In this document: piece by piece, positions 16,287 to 26,259 of the stretch
Layout of the letters: each line of letters starts with the position of its first letter
Position numbering within the stretch: position 1 is the stretch's first letter
Assembly (NCBI GenBank): GCA_002382325.1
Contig: DGAG01000007.1
Coordinates: 62,001-126,000, forward strand
DNA: 64,000 nt
Origin: Epsilonproteobacteria bacterium UBA4036
GTDB lineage: Bacteria; Campylobacterota; Campylobacteria; Campylobacterales; Arcobacteraceae
Direction: 5' to 3'
Notes under the pieces: generated by a model
Database searches by the model: none
What the model saw: only the letters and a program-made list of their open reading frames with translations
Told to the model about the DNA's origin: nothing
Program-made: the position numbers and the translations under genes

Positions 16287-17537
16287 GTGTTAGAACTGTT
16301 TATATTGGGATATTGTATCTATTTTTTAGTCAATTTTTATACCTCGTTTATGCAAATTGGCTTTGTGCAAAAAGCGAAAAAATTAAAACCGGTTATTTTG
16401 AGTTTAGATAAGTATAAAACGGCAGGTGAGTACAGCGTAGAAAAAGAGAGAATAAACTTAGTATCCTCTTTGTATGAGTTTGCTCTATTTTTTGTGTGGA
16501 TTGGCTTTGGGTTGTCTGCTTTGGATTCTTTGATTACCACACAAAGTTTGTGGTTAAAAGCGATACTTTTTGTGGATGCTTTTATTATTATCAATTGGAT
16601 TTTAACCCTTCCATTTGATTTGTATAGTACGTTCAAATTAGACAAAAAGTACGGATTTTCAAATATGACTCCAGCTTTATATATCAAAGACACGCTAAAA
16701 ACAGGGTTTTTATTTTTAGTATTTGGTTCAACTGTTATTGCTGGAATTTCTTTGATTATTGAGTATTTTCCTGCTTGGTGGATTTGGGGATTTGTATTTA
16801 TTTTTGCGGTGATTATTTTGATTAATATGCTTTATCCTGTGATTCGAGATAAGATGTTTGATAAATTTGAACCTTTAAAAGACAAAGAACTTGAAACAAA
16901 AATCAATGCATTGTTGGAGCAAGTAGGGTTTAAAAGCAGTGGCGTGTTCAGTGTGGATGCGAGTAAACGAGATAATCGATTAAATGCTTATTTTGGTGGC
17001 TTAGGAAGTACAAAACGAGTAGTTTTGTTTGATACATTGGTTGAAAAACTTACTCACAACGAATTATTGGCTGTTTTAGGACATGAGTTAGGACACTTTA
17101 AAAATGGTGATATTTTAAAGAATATTGGCATTATGGGTGTGGTTATGTTTGTATTTTTTGCTATTTTTGGAAATTTAAGTGATGAATTGTTTTTAGCACT
17201 TAAGCTTAACAATGAGCCGTATGCAATTATTGTGGTGTTTATGATGTTTTCACCTATTTTGTCGTTTTTTCTTATGCCTTTGATTTCAGCTATAAGCCGA
17301 CACAACGAATACGCAGCCGATGAATTTGGTTCAAACTTACAAAGTAAACAAGATTTAATCACCGCACTGCTTAAACTTGCCAATGAAAATAAATCATTTC
17401 CGTTATCGCATCCTTTGTATATTTTCTTTCACTATTCTCATCCTCCATTGATTGAGCGACTCAAAGAGTTAGGATACAAAGAGGATGAGACAAGCAATGT
17501 TGAAGCCTTAAAATCTGAATTTAAAGAAGAACAATGA
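16287..17537 (+). CDS. M48-family membrane metalloprotease (Ste24-like)
   Basis: A 416-residue membrane protease. The zinc motif is HELGH (266-270) and the third ligand lies in the NEYAADEFG motif in the C-terminal third. Helices precede and follow the active site, as in CAAX prenyl protease 1/Ste24-type enzymes. The family removes damaged membrane proteins in bacteria. The GTG start has AAGGAAA upstream. It overlaps rmuC by 4 nt (ATGA). Confidence 0.87.
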   Translation: MLELFILGYCIYFLVNFYTSFMQIGFVQKAKKLKPVILSLDKYKTAGEYSVEKERINLVSSLYEFALFFVWIGFGLSALDSLITTQSLWLKAILFVDAFIIINWILTLPFDLYSTFKLDKKYGFSNMTPALYIKDTLKTGFLFLVFGSTVIAGISLIIEYFPAWWIWGFVFIFAVIILINMLYPVIRDKMFDKFEPLKDKELETKINALLEQVGFKSSGVFSVDASKRDNRLNAYFGGLGSTKRVVLFDTLVEKLTHNELLAVLGHELGHFKNGDILKNIGIMGVVMFVFFAIFGNLSDELFLALKLNNEPYAIIVVFMMFSPILSFFLMPLISAISRHNEYAADEFGSNLQSKQDLITALLKLANENKSFPLSHPLYIFFHYSHPPLIERLKELGYKEDETSNVEALKSEFKEEQ

Positions 17538-18724
17538 TAGAAGCTCTATTTTTTGGTGCAGGTCTTACGGTTGGCTGTTTGATAATTTGGCTTATTTTAA
17601 AACAAAAATATGAGCTTATTCAAGCTTCCATAACCAATGAAGCCAATTTGAAAATAGCAACGCTTCAAGAGAAACTGGAGAGTGAACAAAATCACTTTAG
17701 TGAAAAACAAGCACTGCTTGAAGAGTCAAAACGTGCCATGAAAGTAGAGTTTGAAAACTTAGTCAATAAACTTTTCCATGAGAGTTCTCAAAAATCCAAT
17801 CAAAATCTCTCGCTGATTTTAAAACCACTCAAAGAGCAATTAAACTCATTTACCACACGTGTTAATGAAGTCTATAACGATGAAACCAAGCAGAGAAGCT
17901 CACTTCTGACTGAAATTAAACACTTAAAAGAGCTAAACAATCAAATCAGCCAAGATGCGATTAATCTTACCAAAGCGTTAAAAGGGGAAAATAAAACCCA
18001 AGGTGATTGGGGTGAGATGATTTTAGAAAATATTTTGGAGCAAAGTGGACTTCGAGAAGGAAAAGAGTACACCGTTCAAAGTTCATTTACGCAGGAAAAC
18101 CAAAAACGAGTTCGCCCAGATGTGATTTTGCACTTACCCAAAAACAAAGACATTGTTATTGACTCTAAAGTTTCACTTAACGCGTATGTAAACTATGTAC
18201 AAAGTGAAGAAAAAGAAGCCAAAGAGTTTGCTGCAAAAGAGCTTGAAAAATCATTCTTAGCCCATATTAAAGGCTTAAGTAACAAACGCTACGAAAACAT
18301 CAAAGAACTGCGAAGTTTGGACTTTGTTTTGATGTTTGTCCCCATAGAAGGGGCTTTTTTATTGGCGGCGTCACACAATGGAAATTTGTTTAAAACGGCT
18401 TTTGACAATAATATTATGATCGTTTCTCCTTCAACACTGTTTGTAACGTTACGAACCATTCAAAACATTTGGCAATATGAGTATCAAAATGAAAATGCCC
18501 AACACATTGCTCAAAAAGCGGCTTCTTTGTACGACAAATTTGTGTTGTTTTTAGAGAGTTTTGAGAAAGTGGGAAAAAGTATTGATACAGCAAAAGAGTC
18601 GTATGATACAGCTTTAAACCGAATGAGCACAGGAAAAGGGAATGTGGTATCAAAAATAGAAGAGTTTAAAGGTATGGGGGTTAAACCCTCTAAAAATATA
18701 GGTCAAAACCTATTGGAGAACTAA
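17534..18724 (+). CDS. rmuC: DNA recombination protein RmuC
   Basis: A 396-residue protein with an N-terminal membrane anchor (about 4-22), a long coiled coil (about 30-150), and the RmuC domain with a restriction-endonuclease-like fold. Its landmarks include GDWGEMILENILEQSGLREG, RPDVILHLPKNKDIVIDSK and the FVPIEGAF motif. In E. coli RmuC limits inversions at short inverted repeats. It sits between the protease and the metal permease with overlapping or near-abutting ends, so it is part of the same transcript. Confidence 0.88.
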   Translation: MIEALFFGAGLTVGCLIIWLILKQKYELIQASITNEANLKIATLQEKLESEQNHFSEKQALLEESKRAMKVEFENLVNKLFHESSQKSNQNLSLILKPLKEQLNSFTTRVNEVYNDETKQRSSLLTEIKHLKELNNQISQDAINLTKALKGENKTQGDWGEMILENILEQSGLREGKEYTVQSSFTQENQKRVRPDVILHLPKNKDIVIDSKVSLNAYVNYVQSEEKEAKEFAAKELEKSFLAHIKGLSNKRYENIKELRSLDFVLMFVPIEGAFLLAASHNGNLFKTAFDNNIMIVSPSTLFVTLRTIQNIWQYEYQNENAQHIAQKAASLYDKFVLFLESFEKVGKSIDTAKESYDTALNRMSTGKGNVVSKIEEFKGMGVKPSKNIGQNLLEN

Positions 18725-18725
18725 G

Positions 18726-19835
18726 ATGGACTTTTTGCCTGAATTTATCAATAATTTTTTTAAACTTTTAGATGCCATGAGTTTGTATGTGGTTTTAGGG
18801 CTTTTGGTTGCTGGAATCTTAAAACAACTCATCCCTGATACTTTTGTTTCCTCTCATTTGGGTAAAGACTCTACGATGTCCGTTGTAAAGGCGACTGTTT
18901 TTGGTATTCCTTTGCCTGTTTGTTCGTGTTCGGTGATACCTTTAGCTCAAGGGCTTAAAAAAGAGGGTGCCAGTAAAGGAGCCGTGCAAAGTTTTTTAAT
19001 CTCAACACCCATTACAGGAGCGGATTCAATTTTAGCCACATTTTCTTTTTTTGGTCTTGTTTTTACGGTTTTTAGACTTATAAGTTCTGTAGTTATCGCA
19101 ATTATTGTGGGACTGATTCAAAATTTTGTTGAAAACAAAGAAGAAGAAAAGAATGTTCAAGAAACACCCAAGGCAGTATTTAGTGCAGCAGATATTTATA
19201 CAAGTGGTTTTGCGGTACAACCTCCCAAACCAAAAGTTGAGCAAGGTTGTGGATGTGGAACCAGTTCATGCAGTACACAAAAGAAGTTTTCTTTTGTGAA
19301 TGCCTTGAAGTATGGATACGGAACACTTTTTTCTGATATGGCAAAAGCGTTGTTGATTGGACTTATTTTAGGAGCCGTTTTTACGACGTTTATGCCAAAA
19401 GAGTATGCTAAAGTGTTGTTTGACAATCAAATATTGACATACTTTGTGATTTTAATTGTGGCAATGCCTTTATATACGTGTGCAACCGCTTCTTTGCCAA
19501 TAGCTGCTGCACTGATGCTTCAAGGCATGAGTGCAGGAGCAGCCTTTGTGTTTTTAACAGCAGGACCTGCTACAAGTGCTGTAACGATGAGTGTCGTGTA
19601 TAAAATGTTGGGCAAAACTTCTTTGATAATCTACACAGGAACCATTGCCGTGTTGTCTTTGATGTTTGGATTTATGTTTGATTTATTTTGGGGTGATTTA
19701 GAGATTCTAAATATTTCTCATGAACATGAAAGCAGTTCACTGCTTGAATCATTGAGTTCTATGATAATGTTATTGCTGATTTTTTATCATCTTTTTAAAG
19801 ATAAATTTAAAGCCAAACAAGGTTGTTGTTCATAA
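18726..19835 (+). CDS. SO_0444-type Cu/Zn efflux permease (DUF318)
   Basis: A 369-residue permease with two blocks of helices and a central cytoplasmic loop rich in cysteine (GCGCGTSSCS, about 174-183). The family motif GIPLPVCSCSVIPLAQG is near residue 60, with the STPITGADSI loop after it and the mirrored motif around PLYTCATASLPIAAAL in the second half. The C-terminus ends in CCS, another possible metal ligand. The assignment as a Cu/Zn exporter follows the SO_0444 family; arsenical permeases (ArsP) are relatives. It is last in the operon. Confidence 0.8.
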   Translation: MDFLPEFINNFFKLLDAMSLYVVLGLLVAGILKQLIPDTFVSSHLGKDSTMSVVKATVFGIPLPVCSCSVIPLAQGLKKEGASKGAVQSFLISTPITGADSILATFSFFGLVFTVFRLISSVVIAIIVGLIQNFVENKEEEKNVQETPKAVFSAADIYTSGFAVQPPKPKVEQGCGCGTSSCSTQKKFSFVNALKYGYGTLFSDMAKALLIGLILGAVFTTFMPKEYAKVLFDNQILTYFVILIVAMPLYTCATASLPIAAALMLQGMSAGAAFVFLTAGPATSAVTMSVVYKMLGKTSLIIYTGTIAVLSLMFGFMFDLFWGDLEILNISHEHESSSLLESLSSMIMLLLIFYHLFKDKFKAKQGCCS

Positions 19836-19844
19836 AACAGAGAT

Positions 19845-19870
19845 AAAACAAAGTATTTCTACTTTGTTTT
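19845..19870. terminator. Bidirectional hairpin terminator
   Basis: A perfect 11-bp stem, AAAACAAAGTA (19845-19855) and TACTTTGTTTT (19860-19870), with a 4-nt loop. It lies between the convergent permease and adhesin genes. The A run on one side and T run on the other let it serve both strands. This ordinary hairpin is a useful contrast to the three heptamer arrays. Confidence 0.8.
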
Positions 19871-19871
19871 A

Positions 19872-22800
19872 CTAAGCAATTGTAACCGTTGCTTCTTCAC
19901 TCACTTTTACCGTTACCGTTGGATCACCACTATTGGTGTATGTTTCAAAGGTTTTATCACCATAGGTGATATTGGAACCTTTTGACCATGTCTTGCCACT
20001 GTCATTAACAAAAGCGACATTGTCATTGGCATCATCTGCAATTATCATTAAATCATTATTGCCATCTGTCATATCCACGACATCATCTAAAGTAATGTTT
20101 GTGATAGTTGTATTTCCATTTTGAGTAAGGTCAATTTTTTCGATACTCGTTGAACTAATAGTTGAAAAATCAACACTTCCTGCGCTTAATTCCAATCTAT
20201 CGGTTTCTCCAAATGTTCCAGCCGTTGCAATATTTGTAATAATATTATCCGTTGTAGCCGTAAAAGAACCGCTAAATGCAGAAGATTCTTCACCATCATC
20301 TGTTTCTACGGTTTTAAATGTATAGCTAATTGTTTTATCTTGTAGTCCCTCTTTTTGAAAAGTGAGTTTATTGAGTTTGTCAACACTTAAATCTATGTTG
20401 GTAATGGTGTACGTATCACTCCCACCATTATAACTTACATTCCCACTTATATCCACACCATCTTGCTTAAAGGTTACATCACCTGCACCAAATCCTGTAA
20501 GGGTTAAAATACCCGTTTCTGAACCATCTAAATCTCCTGCATTGGCATTAAGATTGATAGGCACATCTATACTTGCTGTTTGTACGGTATTATTTGGAGT
20601 AACACTATCAAAACCATCTACTACGCTATTGACTGTTACTGTAAAATCTTTTAATACATTTGTATAATTGCTGCCATCTTTGACTAAAGTATCAAGGGTT
20701 AAATTGACATCGGTAGTACTACTCCAACCCTCGGGTGCTTTTAACCATACTTTTGGGATACCTCCACTTATGTTTATCGTCCATTTATAGGTGTTATACG
20801 TTATGCCATCTATTGTAACCGTACCCGTTATACTTCCTTTCGTAGCCATAGTTTGATGAGAATCTCCAATATAAAGTAAAAATCCATCGGGAACTTTATC
20901 GATAAACATAGAGCTTATCGTTTCAGAGCCATCATTATCTATTTGATCTGTATCTTTTAAAGAGGTCAAGGCGGTATGGTTTGCATAAATTTGAATAAAA
21001 GTATCTTCATCTCCAACCCCTTTAAGTTCGGGAAGATTTAAACCATCTGCAACTGCCGCTACAGAAATAGTAAACTCTTTTGAAGTTTCTGAAATATTAT
21101 CAGCCCCTGTCTCTTTGGCAAAAACAGTATACGTAAATTTTACATTTCCCGAAGCATCTTGCGTGGGGGTGAATTTTAAACTCCCATCATTTATATGGGA
21201 TATATCTACATTTGCAACTTTATTTACATCACTAAAAGTATACGTTCCCCCTGTCCATGTGAGTGTTCCATAAATGCCACTTGTGTGGGTTATGGCTACC
21301 GTCGTTGCTGCACTTGCATCAGCAGCCCCTTGAACAATAGTATAATTGGGGTCATCCACCGTATCAAAAGTAATTTTTATCGTTGTAGTGCCATCTTCTT
21401 GAGCACTTCCCACTGCACTATTGTCTTTTTTAACATGGGTTTGAGCTACACTTGATGTAATACTATCTGTTACTGGAACAACATCTATATCTAAAGTTTT
21501 CACATCCGTTGTATCTCTGGCCCAACCATCACCCACATAAGCAGTGAGTTTTACCCCAAATGAAAGCTGACTAGCTGCATTATTTTCATTATAGTTTTCA
21601 TCGGCAATCATCTTGATGTTACTTAATACAGTATTAATAGCACTTTGAATAGCTGATTTTTGTGCTGTTACCGTGATGTAATGTTCTCCACCATAACTAT
21701 TTACATTGCTATTGGTATAAGAATCATTGTCTTTATCAAAACTCACATTACTTAAGTTACTAAATGCAAGTGTGTAAGTAACTGTTGCATCATCGGCTAT
21801 GGCATCATTTGTAACATTACTGGGTAAAAGTGTCTCGATAATTCCATCTAATGTAAATGGTGTGTCCTCTGTAACGGTAATATCGTGTATATTCATATCT
21901 ACATCTATAGTTGAAGTTGCACCAGGTCCTCCATCTACATGTAAATTGTTAATAAACTCTATATTTTTTGTTGCCTCTTGAATATCATTGGCTGTTGAGC
22001 CAGTATCTTTAGCATACGCAGTGATTTTAACAGTTGAGGTGGCGGCATAATGCTGTAATGATTGATTTACTTTAAAATTAACCGTATAGCTTGAACCACT
22101 TGCATCAATCATTTGCGAAGGAATATCTAAAAACCAAATATTTGTATCCCCACCACTAATTGCCATAGTGGCGTATGGGTCATCAACAGTAATACCTCTT
22201 TGTACATTTTCTATAACAAATCTTGTAAAGTTTTCAGAACCATCTGTATCTGCACTGGTTACATCAATATTAAAACTAAAAGTTCCTGCTTCATTGATAG
22301 TTACACTTGAAGCACCATCATCATAAACAATATTATTTGCTGATGTACCGTTGCTCGTATCAACAGAGATAGTATCAGTTACTGAAAGAAGTGAGATATT
22401 ATAAACTCCACTTGCACCTTCATTTGTACTTGTAAAAGTTTCACCATTTGCAGTCACAGCATCTGAAACAGTATATTTAATACCAAATGAGCTATCACTC
22501 GTATTTGCACTGCCTACATTTGAGTCATATTTTATATACACACTGTTTATAGCTGCCCCTGTAAGTTTATAATAAGCACCCTCATCAGTAATATTTGCAC
22601 CTGCACTTAAAACAGTAGTTGCACCAACATCTGTATAAAGAGTAAAGTCTTTTCCCGTAATATCTGCTTTATTTATCCAAAGAGCATCAAGGGTTTCATT
22701 GGTATCCCCATTTTGATGCTTTATGGCAAAACTTACTTGACTTGCCACATCTTCAGTAACATTTGCATTTGTAGTTACAGTAGCTTCCACGAGTGGTTTT

Positions 22801-25580
22801 ACAAGTATATTGACATCTTTTTCAAACGTTTTACTGTCTCCATCATTTTCTGTTGTGATATGCTTTACTTTAAAAGAAAAATCTCCGCTAAAGTTTTTAG
22901 AGGTTTGCAGTACAACTTTATCTAAATCTGCAACATCAAAACTCCACTCTCTTGAAGTTCCACTTGCTCCATTAAAAGAGATACCCGTAGCATCTTGAAT
23001 ACTAAAGTTTGAACCAAGATTTGTAATAACTATACTTAACGTCTCTGAGTCACTGTCATAAGAGTCCAGTCCAGCTTCTTTGTAAAGGTCTTTAAATGAT
23101 ATGGTTGCACCACTTCTTGTATTTGAGTTATCTTCTATAACAACATCACTGTAAATATTTTTTGATACATCTGCATTGACTGTTTCATTTGAATCCAACT
23201 TTTTAAAGTCATCATGTATAGGAATATCGGCTACTCCATTAACCACAACATTCATAGTCTTTGGTTCTGTAGTACTTGAAATACTATTTCCATCGGTAGT
23301 AAATGCGGTTACTTTTAAGTTATAGTCATCATTGCTGTTATGGGGTGGGATAAACTTCAATGGCGCATTATTATCAAAATCGGCTATGGTTACTTTCCAA
23401 GTACCATTGGCATTGTCAACAACCGTTACATTTGAATTTGAACCAATTACTACACCGGTTTTATCAACCGTAACTGTTCCATTGGTATCGCTATAATATA
23501 TGGCACCGCCATCGGGAATTTCTTCAATGATTGTGGTCACTTTTTCTCTTCCACTGGTATCAATGGTTGTAGCTGTTATATCTAGGTTTATACCATTTTG
23601 TGGGGCTGTAATTGTTTGAGAATTTGAAGTATTGGTCGTATTTCCATTGACTCTTCCGGCATCTTCATCTCCTGTAGCTTGGGCGGCATTAAGAGCATTA
23701 ATTCCATTGGCTACATTTGTTACATTGATTATCAAGTAATCAGGTGCTGATATTGCTTCATCTCTTTGAGCTTCAGGAAGTGCTTCACAATCGTGTGTTA
23801 TGACTTCCATTTTGATTTTTATTTCTCCTGCAAAATAATTGGTGGGTTTAATTTGCAGTGTTGAGATGTATTCAAAAGGAATGGTAACTCCCTCGTTTAC
23901 ATCTGATACGGTTAGTTCATGGTCTGTTGTTCCATCATTGTACTTAAATTTAAATCCAACGGGAACGCCACTGAGTTTTACTGTAGTTATCTCCGAAGCA
24001 AAAGGGTTGGCAGTATTTCCTCTGTCATCTTCATTGGTTACATTTAATCCTGTAAGAGAGATATAGTTATACGTTGAAGTTTCGTTTATAGAGGCATATG
24101 TCTTATTGCCTTGAGTTATTACATCATTGTATCCATCTTTGTTGGTATCGGTGGTTTTTGTTTCCGCTGTAGGGGTGACTGTTACCGTAACACTTTTGTT
24201 GGTTATCAGAGTATTATCACTTCTTGTAACTTCATAACCAAATACGGCGTCATCGCCACAATAGTGTTTACTTGGAGTAAAAGTTATTGTTCCATCACCA
24301 TTGTTTACGACTTTTCCAATCACCTCTCCATCACTGTCTCTTGTGATATTGATAGATTCATTGGTTTTAAGTGTTTTTGAAATGGTTGATGAGGTATCAG
24401 TGATAATAACCTCTCCACTGGTATCATTAATCAAAATAACTTTTGCAGTGTCTTCGGAAGTCGTTGTGGTAATATTGGGATCGACATCGGCATCAAACAT
24501 CATCAAAGGTTGTGTAGCACTGTTTGAAATATCTCCGTTAATGTCTACTATTTTATACGTAAAGCTATCTTCCATATGCGTTCCAATGGCTACTCCATTG
24601 GGGTCAAGTTCCCAAGTTCCATCTTGATTGACGGTTAAATCTCCTAAAGTTGTGCCATTAATGGTATACGTTGTATGAGCATTATCAAAAATATAAGTTG
24701 TTGAGTTATAGGTAAACTCTTTAAGCTCTTTTCCTTTGAGTAAACCATCACTTCCAGCAATATCATTGGTAAGAAGTTGTCCTGTAACAATACTTCCATT
24801 CTCTTTTACTATAACTCTTGAGTCATCTACGGCTATTGGAATACTGTTAGCAGGGCTTACTTCATCTAAGTTACTGGCTATAATCGCTGCATCGTTTCCA
24901 TTATCTACCTCACCATTATATTTGGGTTCTTCAATCCCATCAAACCATTGTGCTTTTCTTAAATCACTGATAATATCTGTACTGTCACCTTCTCTTGGCG
25001 TAAATTTTGTGTCTGTCGCTGTGTTGATGTTATTCCCAAATTTATTGGTATCTTGCAAAATTTTATAATCGGAAATTCCTAACCATTCACCTTGACGTAA
25101 ATCACTGTTAATATCGGTTCGTAAGCCACTTAATGGCGTAAATTCACTCTCTTCTTGTGTATCATCTTGTGTGGTGATATTTTCAGGATTATTTAAAAAC
25201 TCAGCTTTTCTTAAATCACTGTTAATGTCAGTACGAGAACCTTCAAGTGATGTAAACTCTGCGTTTTCACCGCTTTCATCATTTTCTTGAATGGGATTAA
25301 GTTGCAGTACTTGTTGAATATCCTCAAAAGTAAATCCTTCCATTGCTTCCATTGTCTCTGGTGTGAAATTAAGTTCTTCATAGGAGTTAAAAATTAAAGC
25401 TTGTTGAGAGGTTGTAGTAAGCAGTTTAATGGTATCTGATCCATTGTTATTAGGGGAGGGGACAATGATGTCGCCTTCATAAATGGTATCACCTTTTTTA
25501 AGTTCAATCAAATTTCCATCGATATCTTTAATGAAAAATTGTCCCGAGGTTTCTTCCACTTTGGCTATGGCTTGTTTCAT
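19872..25580 (-). CDS. Giant type I-secreted adhesin with LapA-like retention module
   Basis: A 1902-residue surface protein. Residues 1-95 resemble the N-terminal retention module of LapA/BpfA adhesins (GQFFIKDIDGNLIELKKGDTI region), which holds the protein in the TolC channel. Residues 109-213 hold three copies of a 21-residue repeat (from 109, 147 and 193) with a TDIxSDLR core. From about 250 comes a chain of VCBS/cadherin-like and bacterial Ig-like domains, rich in Asp, Asn, Thr and Ser. The C-terminal 150 residues (LELSAGSVDFSTI onward) look like a type I secretion signal. No GGxGxD nonapeptide array is seen. The only Ala-Ala pair near the module is at 231-232 (NDAAII), not a clear LapG site. 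It follows the luxR gene by 70 nt. Confidence 0.85.
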   Translation of the reverse strand: MKQAIAKVEETSGQFFIKDIDGNLIELKKGDTIYEGDIIVPSPNNNGSDTIKLLTTTSQQALIFNSYEELNFTPETMEAMEGFTFEDIQQVLQLNPIQENDESGENAEFTSLEGSRTDINSDLRKAEFLNNPENITTQDDTQEESEFTPLSGLRTDINSDLRQGEWLGISDYKILQDTNKFGNNINTATDTKFTPREGDSTDIISDLRKAQWFDGIEEPKYNGEVDNGNDAAIIASNLDEVSPANSIPIAVDDSRVIVKENGSIVTGQLLTNDIAGSDGLLKGKELKEFTYNSTTYIFDNAHTTYTINGTTLGDLTVNQDGTWELDPNGVAIGTHMEDSFTYKIVDINGDISNSATQPLMMFDADVDPNITTTTSEDTAKVILINDTSGEVIITDTSSTISKTLKTNESINITRDSDGEVIGKVVNNGDGTITFTPSKHYCGDDAVFGYEVTRSDNTLITNKSVTVTVTPTAETKTTDTNKDGYNDVITQGNKTYASINETSTYNYISLTGLNVTNEDDRGNTANPFASEITTVKLSGVPVGFKFKYNDGTTDHELTVSDVNEGVTIPFEYISTLQIKPTNYFAGEIKIKMEVITHDCEALPEAQRDEAISAPDYLIINVTNVANGINALNAAQATGDEDAGRVNGNTTNTSNSQTITAPQNGINLDITATTIDTSGREKVTTIIEEIPDGGAIYYSDTNGTVTVDKTGVVIGSNSNVTVVDNANGTWKVTIADFDNNAPLKFIPPHNSNDDYNLKVTAFTTDGNSISSTTEPKTMNVVVNGVADIPIHDDFKKLDSNETVNADVSKNIYSDVVIEDNSNTRSGATISFKDLYKEAGLDSYDSDSETLSIVITNLGSNFSIQDATGISFNGASGTSREWSFDVADLDKVVLQTSKNFSGDFSFKVKHITTENDGDSKTFEKDVNILVKPLVEATVTTNANVTEDVASQVSFAIKHQNGDTNETLDALWINKADITGKDFTLYTDVGATTVLSAGANITDEGAYYKLTGAAINSVYIKYDSNVGSANTSDSSFGIKYTVSDAVTANGETFTSTNEGASGVYNISLLSVTDTISVDTSNGTSANNIVYDDGASSVTINEAGTFSFNIDVTSADTDGSENFTRFVIENVQRGITVDDPYATMAISGGDTNIWFLDIPSQMIDASGSSYTVNFKVNQSLQHYAATSTVKITAYAKDTGSTANDIQEATKNIEFINNLHVDGGPGATSTIDVDMNIHDITVTEDTPFTLDGIIETLLPSNVTNDAIADDATVTYTLAFSNLSNVSFDKDNDSYTNSNVNSYGGEHYITVTAQKSAIQSAINTVLSNIKMIADENYNENNAASQLSFGVKLTAYVGDGWARDTTDVKTLDIDVVPVTDSITSSVAQTHVKKDNSAVGSAQEDGTTTIKITFDTVDDPNYTIVQGAADASAATTVAITHTSGIYGTLTWTGGTYTFSDVNKVANVDISHINDGSLKFTPTQDASGNVKFTYTVFAKETGADNISETSKEFTISVAAVADGLNLPELKGVGDEDTFIQIYANHTALTSLKDTDQIDNDGSETISSMFIDKVPDGFLLYIGDSHQTMATKGSITGTVTIDGITYNTYKWTINISGGIPKVWLKAPEGWSSTTDVNLTLDTLVKDGSNYTNVLKDFTVTVNSVVDGFDSVTPNNTVQTASIDVPINLNANAGDLDGSETGILTLTGFGAGDVTFKQDGVDISGNVSYNGGSDTYTITNIDLSVDKLNKLTFQKEGLQDKTISYTFKTVETDDGEESSAFSGSFTATTDNIITNIATAGTFGETDRLELSAGSVDFSTISSTSIEKIDLTQNGNTTITNITLDDVVDMTDGNNDLMIIADDANDNVAFVNDSGKTWSKGSNITYGDKTFETYTNSGDPTVTVKVSEEATVTIA

Positions 25581-25610
25581 ATGTTACTCCTATTCTTTTT
25601 GTGTAAGTAT

Positions 25611-25639
25611 AATCATCTTTTTTTGATTAAACAATCATC
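25611..25639 (-). promoter_or_regulatory. Adhesin promoter region with 22-bp-spaced direct repeat
   Basis: On the plus strand AATCATC occurs at 25611-25617 and again at 25633-25639, a step of 22 bp, or two helical turns. On the minus strand this is GATGATT twice, the second running into GATTATACTT, a possible -10 (TATACT) for the adhesin gene. The spacing suits a dimeric regulator such as the LuxR-type protein encoded just upstream. AGGAG lies a few nt before the adhesin ATG. Confidence 0.4.
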
Positions 25640-25650
25640 CTTTTGGACAG

Positions 25651-26259
25651 TTACTCTTTTTTCATGTTTCTAAAAAATAAAGAGAGCGAAAGACGATTTT
25701 TGATATTGAGTTTTTCATAAATTTTTATACTGTGTGATTTAACGGTATGAGGTGAAATATCTAAGAGTGTAGAAATCTCTTTATTGGTATGACCCTCTTT
25801 AATAAGCAAAGCAATCTCAAGTTCTCTTTTGCTAAGGATTTCTTCTATAAAAGAAGGAATACTGGGTGTTTGTGTCATACCTTGTATGAGTTGTGAAGTG
25901 AATTTGGGATAAAGCCAAATAAAGCCATTTTCAATGGTTTCAAGAGCAAAGTTAAAATAAATAGTGTTCATATGGCTATCACCGTATCCTGATACTCCTA
26001 GTTTTAAAGCTTGTTTTCCTTTTTCAAAAGAGGGGTTTTCTTCAAGTAAAAGTATTTTTATATTTGCCTTTTGTGCTTTGTAAAGTATTTGAATGAGGTC
26101 TTTATAGCAAGATGAAGCATCCAATAATAAAAGCGTATTGGTATAGGAGAAAAGTTCATTAATACTCGATAAGACAGTTATAGAGTAGTGATGTAATCTT
26201 TTTTCCCAAATGTTTATAATGGCTAAATCATCACTAAATGCGGTAATGCTTCGTGTCAT
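25651..26259 (-). CDS. LuxR-type transcription regulator with atypical receiver-like domain
   Basis: A 202-residue regulator. The C-terminal 60 residues are a LuxR/NarL helix-turn-helix (LSKRELEIALLIKEG, HTNKEISTLLDISPHTVKSH). The N-terminal 130 residues have a receiver-like alpha/beta rhythm but lack the acidic pair at the N-terminus. LLLDASS holds the only candidate phosphorylation aspartate, and the usual lysine is replaced by the GYGDSH region. This is reminiscent of CsgD/VpsT-type biofilm regulators whose receivers are not phosphorylated; c-di-GMP binding is possible but no motif proves it. It overlaps hlyD by 1 nt and precedes the adhesin. Confidence 0.8.
   Translation of the reverse strand: MTRSITAFSDDLAIINIWEKRLHHYSITVLSSINELFSYTNTLLLLDASSCYKDLIQILYKAQKANIKILLLEENPSFEKGKQALKLGVSGYGDSHMNTIYFNFALETIENGFIWLYPKFTSQLIQGMTQTPSIPSFIEEILSKRELEIALLIKEGHTNKEISTLLDISPHTVKSHSIKIYEKLNIKNRLSLSLFFRNMKKE

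Noticed and set aside
20000..20300. RTX calcium nonapeptide repeats at the adhesin C-terminus
   Set aside because: Asp/Asn-rich stretches occur, but no GGxGxDxUx series is present, so the protein is not called RTX.
24884..24889. LapG cleavage site at Ala231-Ala232 of the adhesin
   Set aside because: The context is NDAAII rather than the TAAG/PAAG-type site, it lies further from the N-terminus than in LapA, and no LapG gene is in the window.
19872..25580. Several open frames of 60-110 codons on the plus strand inside the adhesin gene
   Set aside because: They are antisense shadows of a long low-complexity coding sequence, lack ribosome sites, and encode Cys/Ser/Ile-rich text with no domain.
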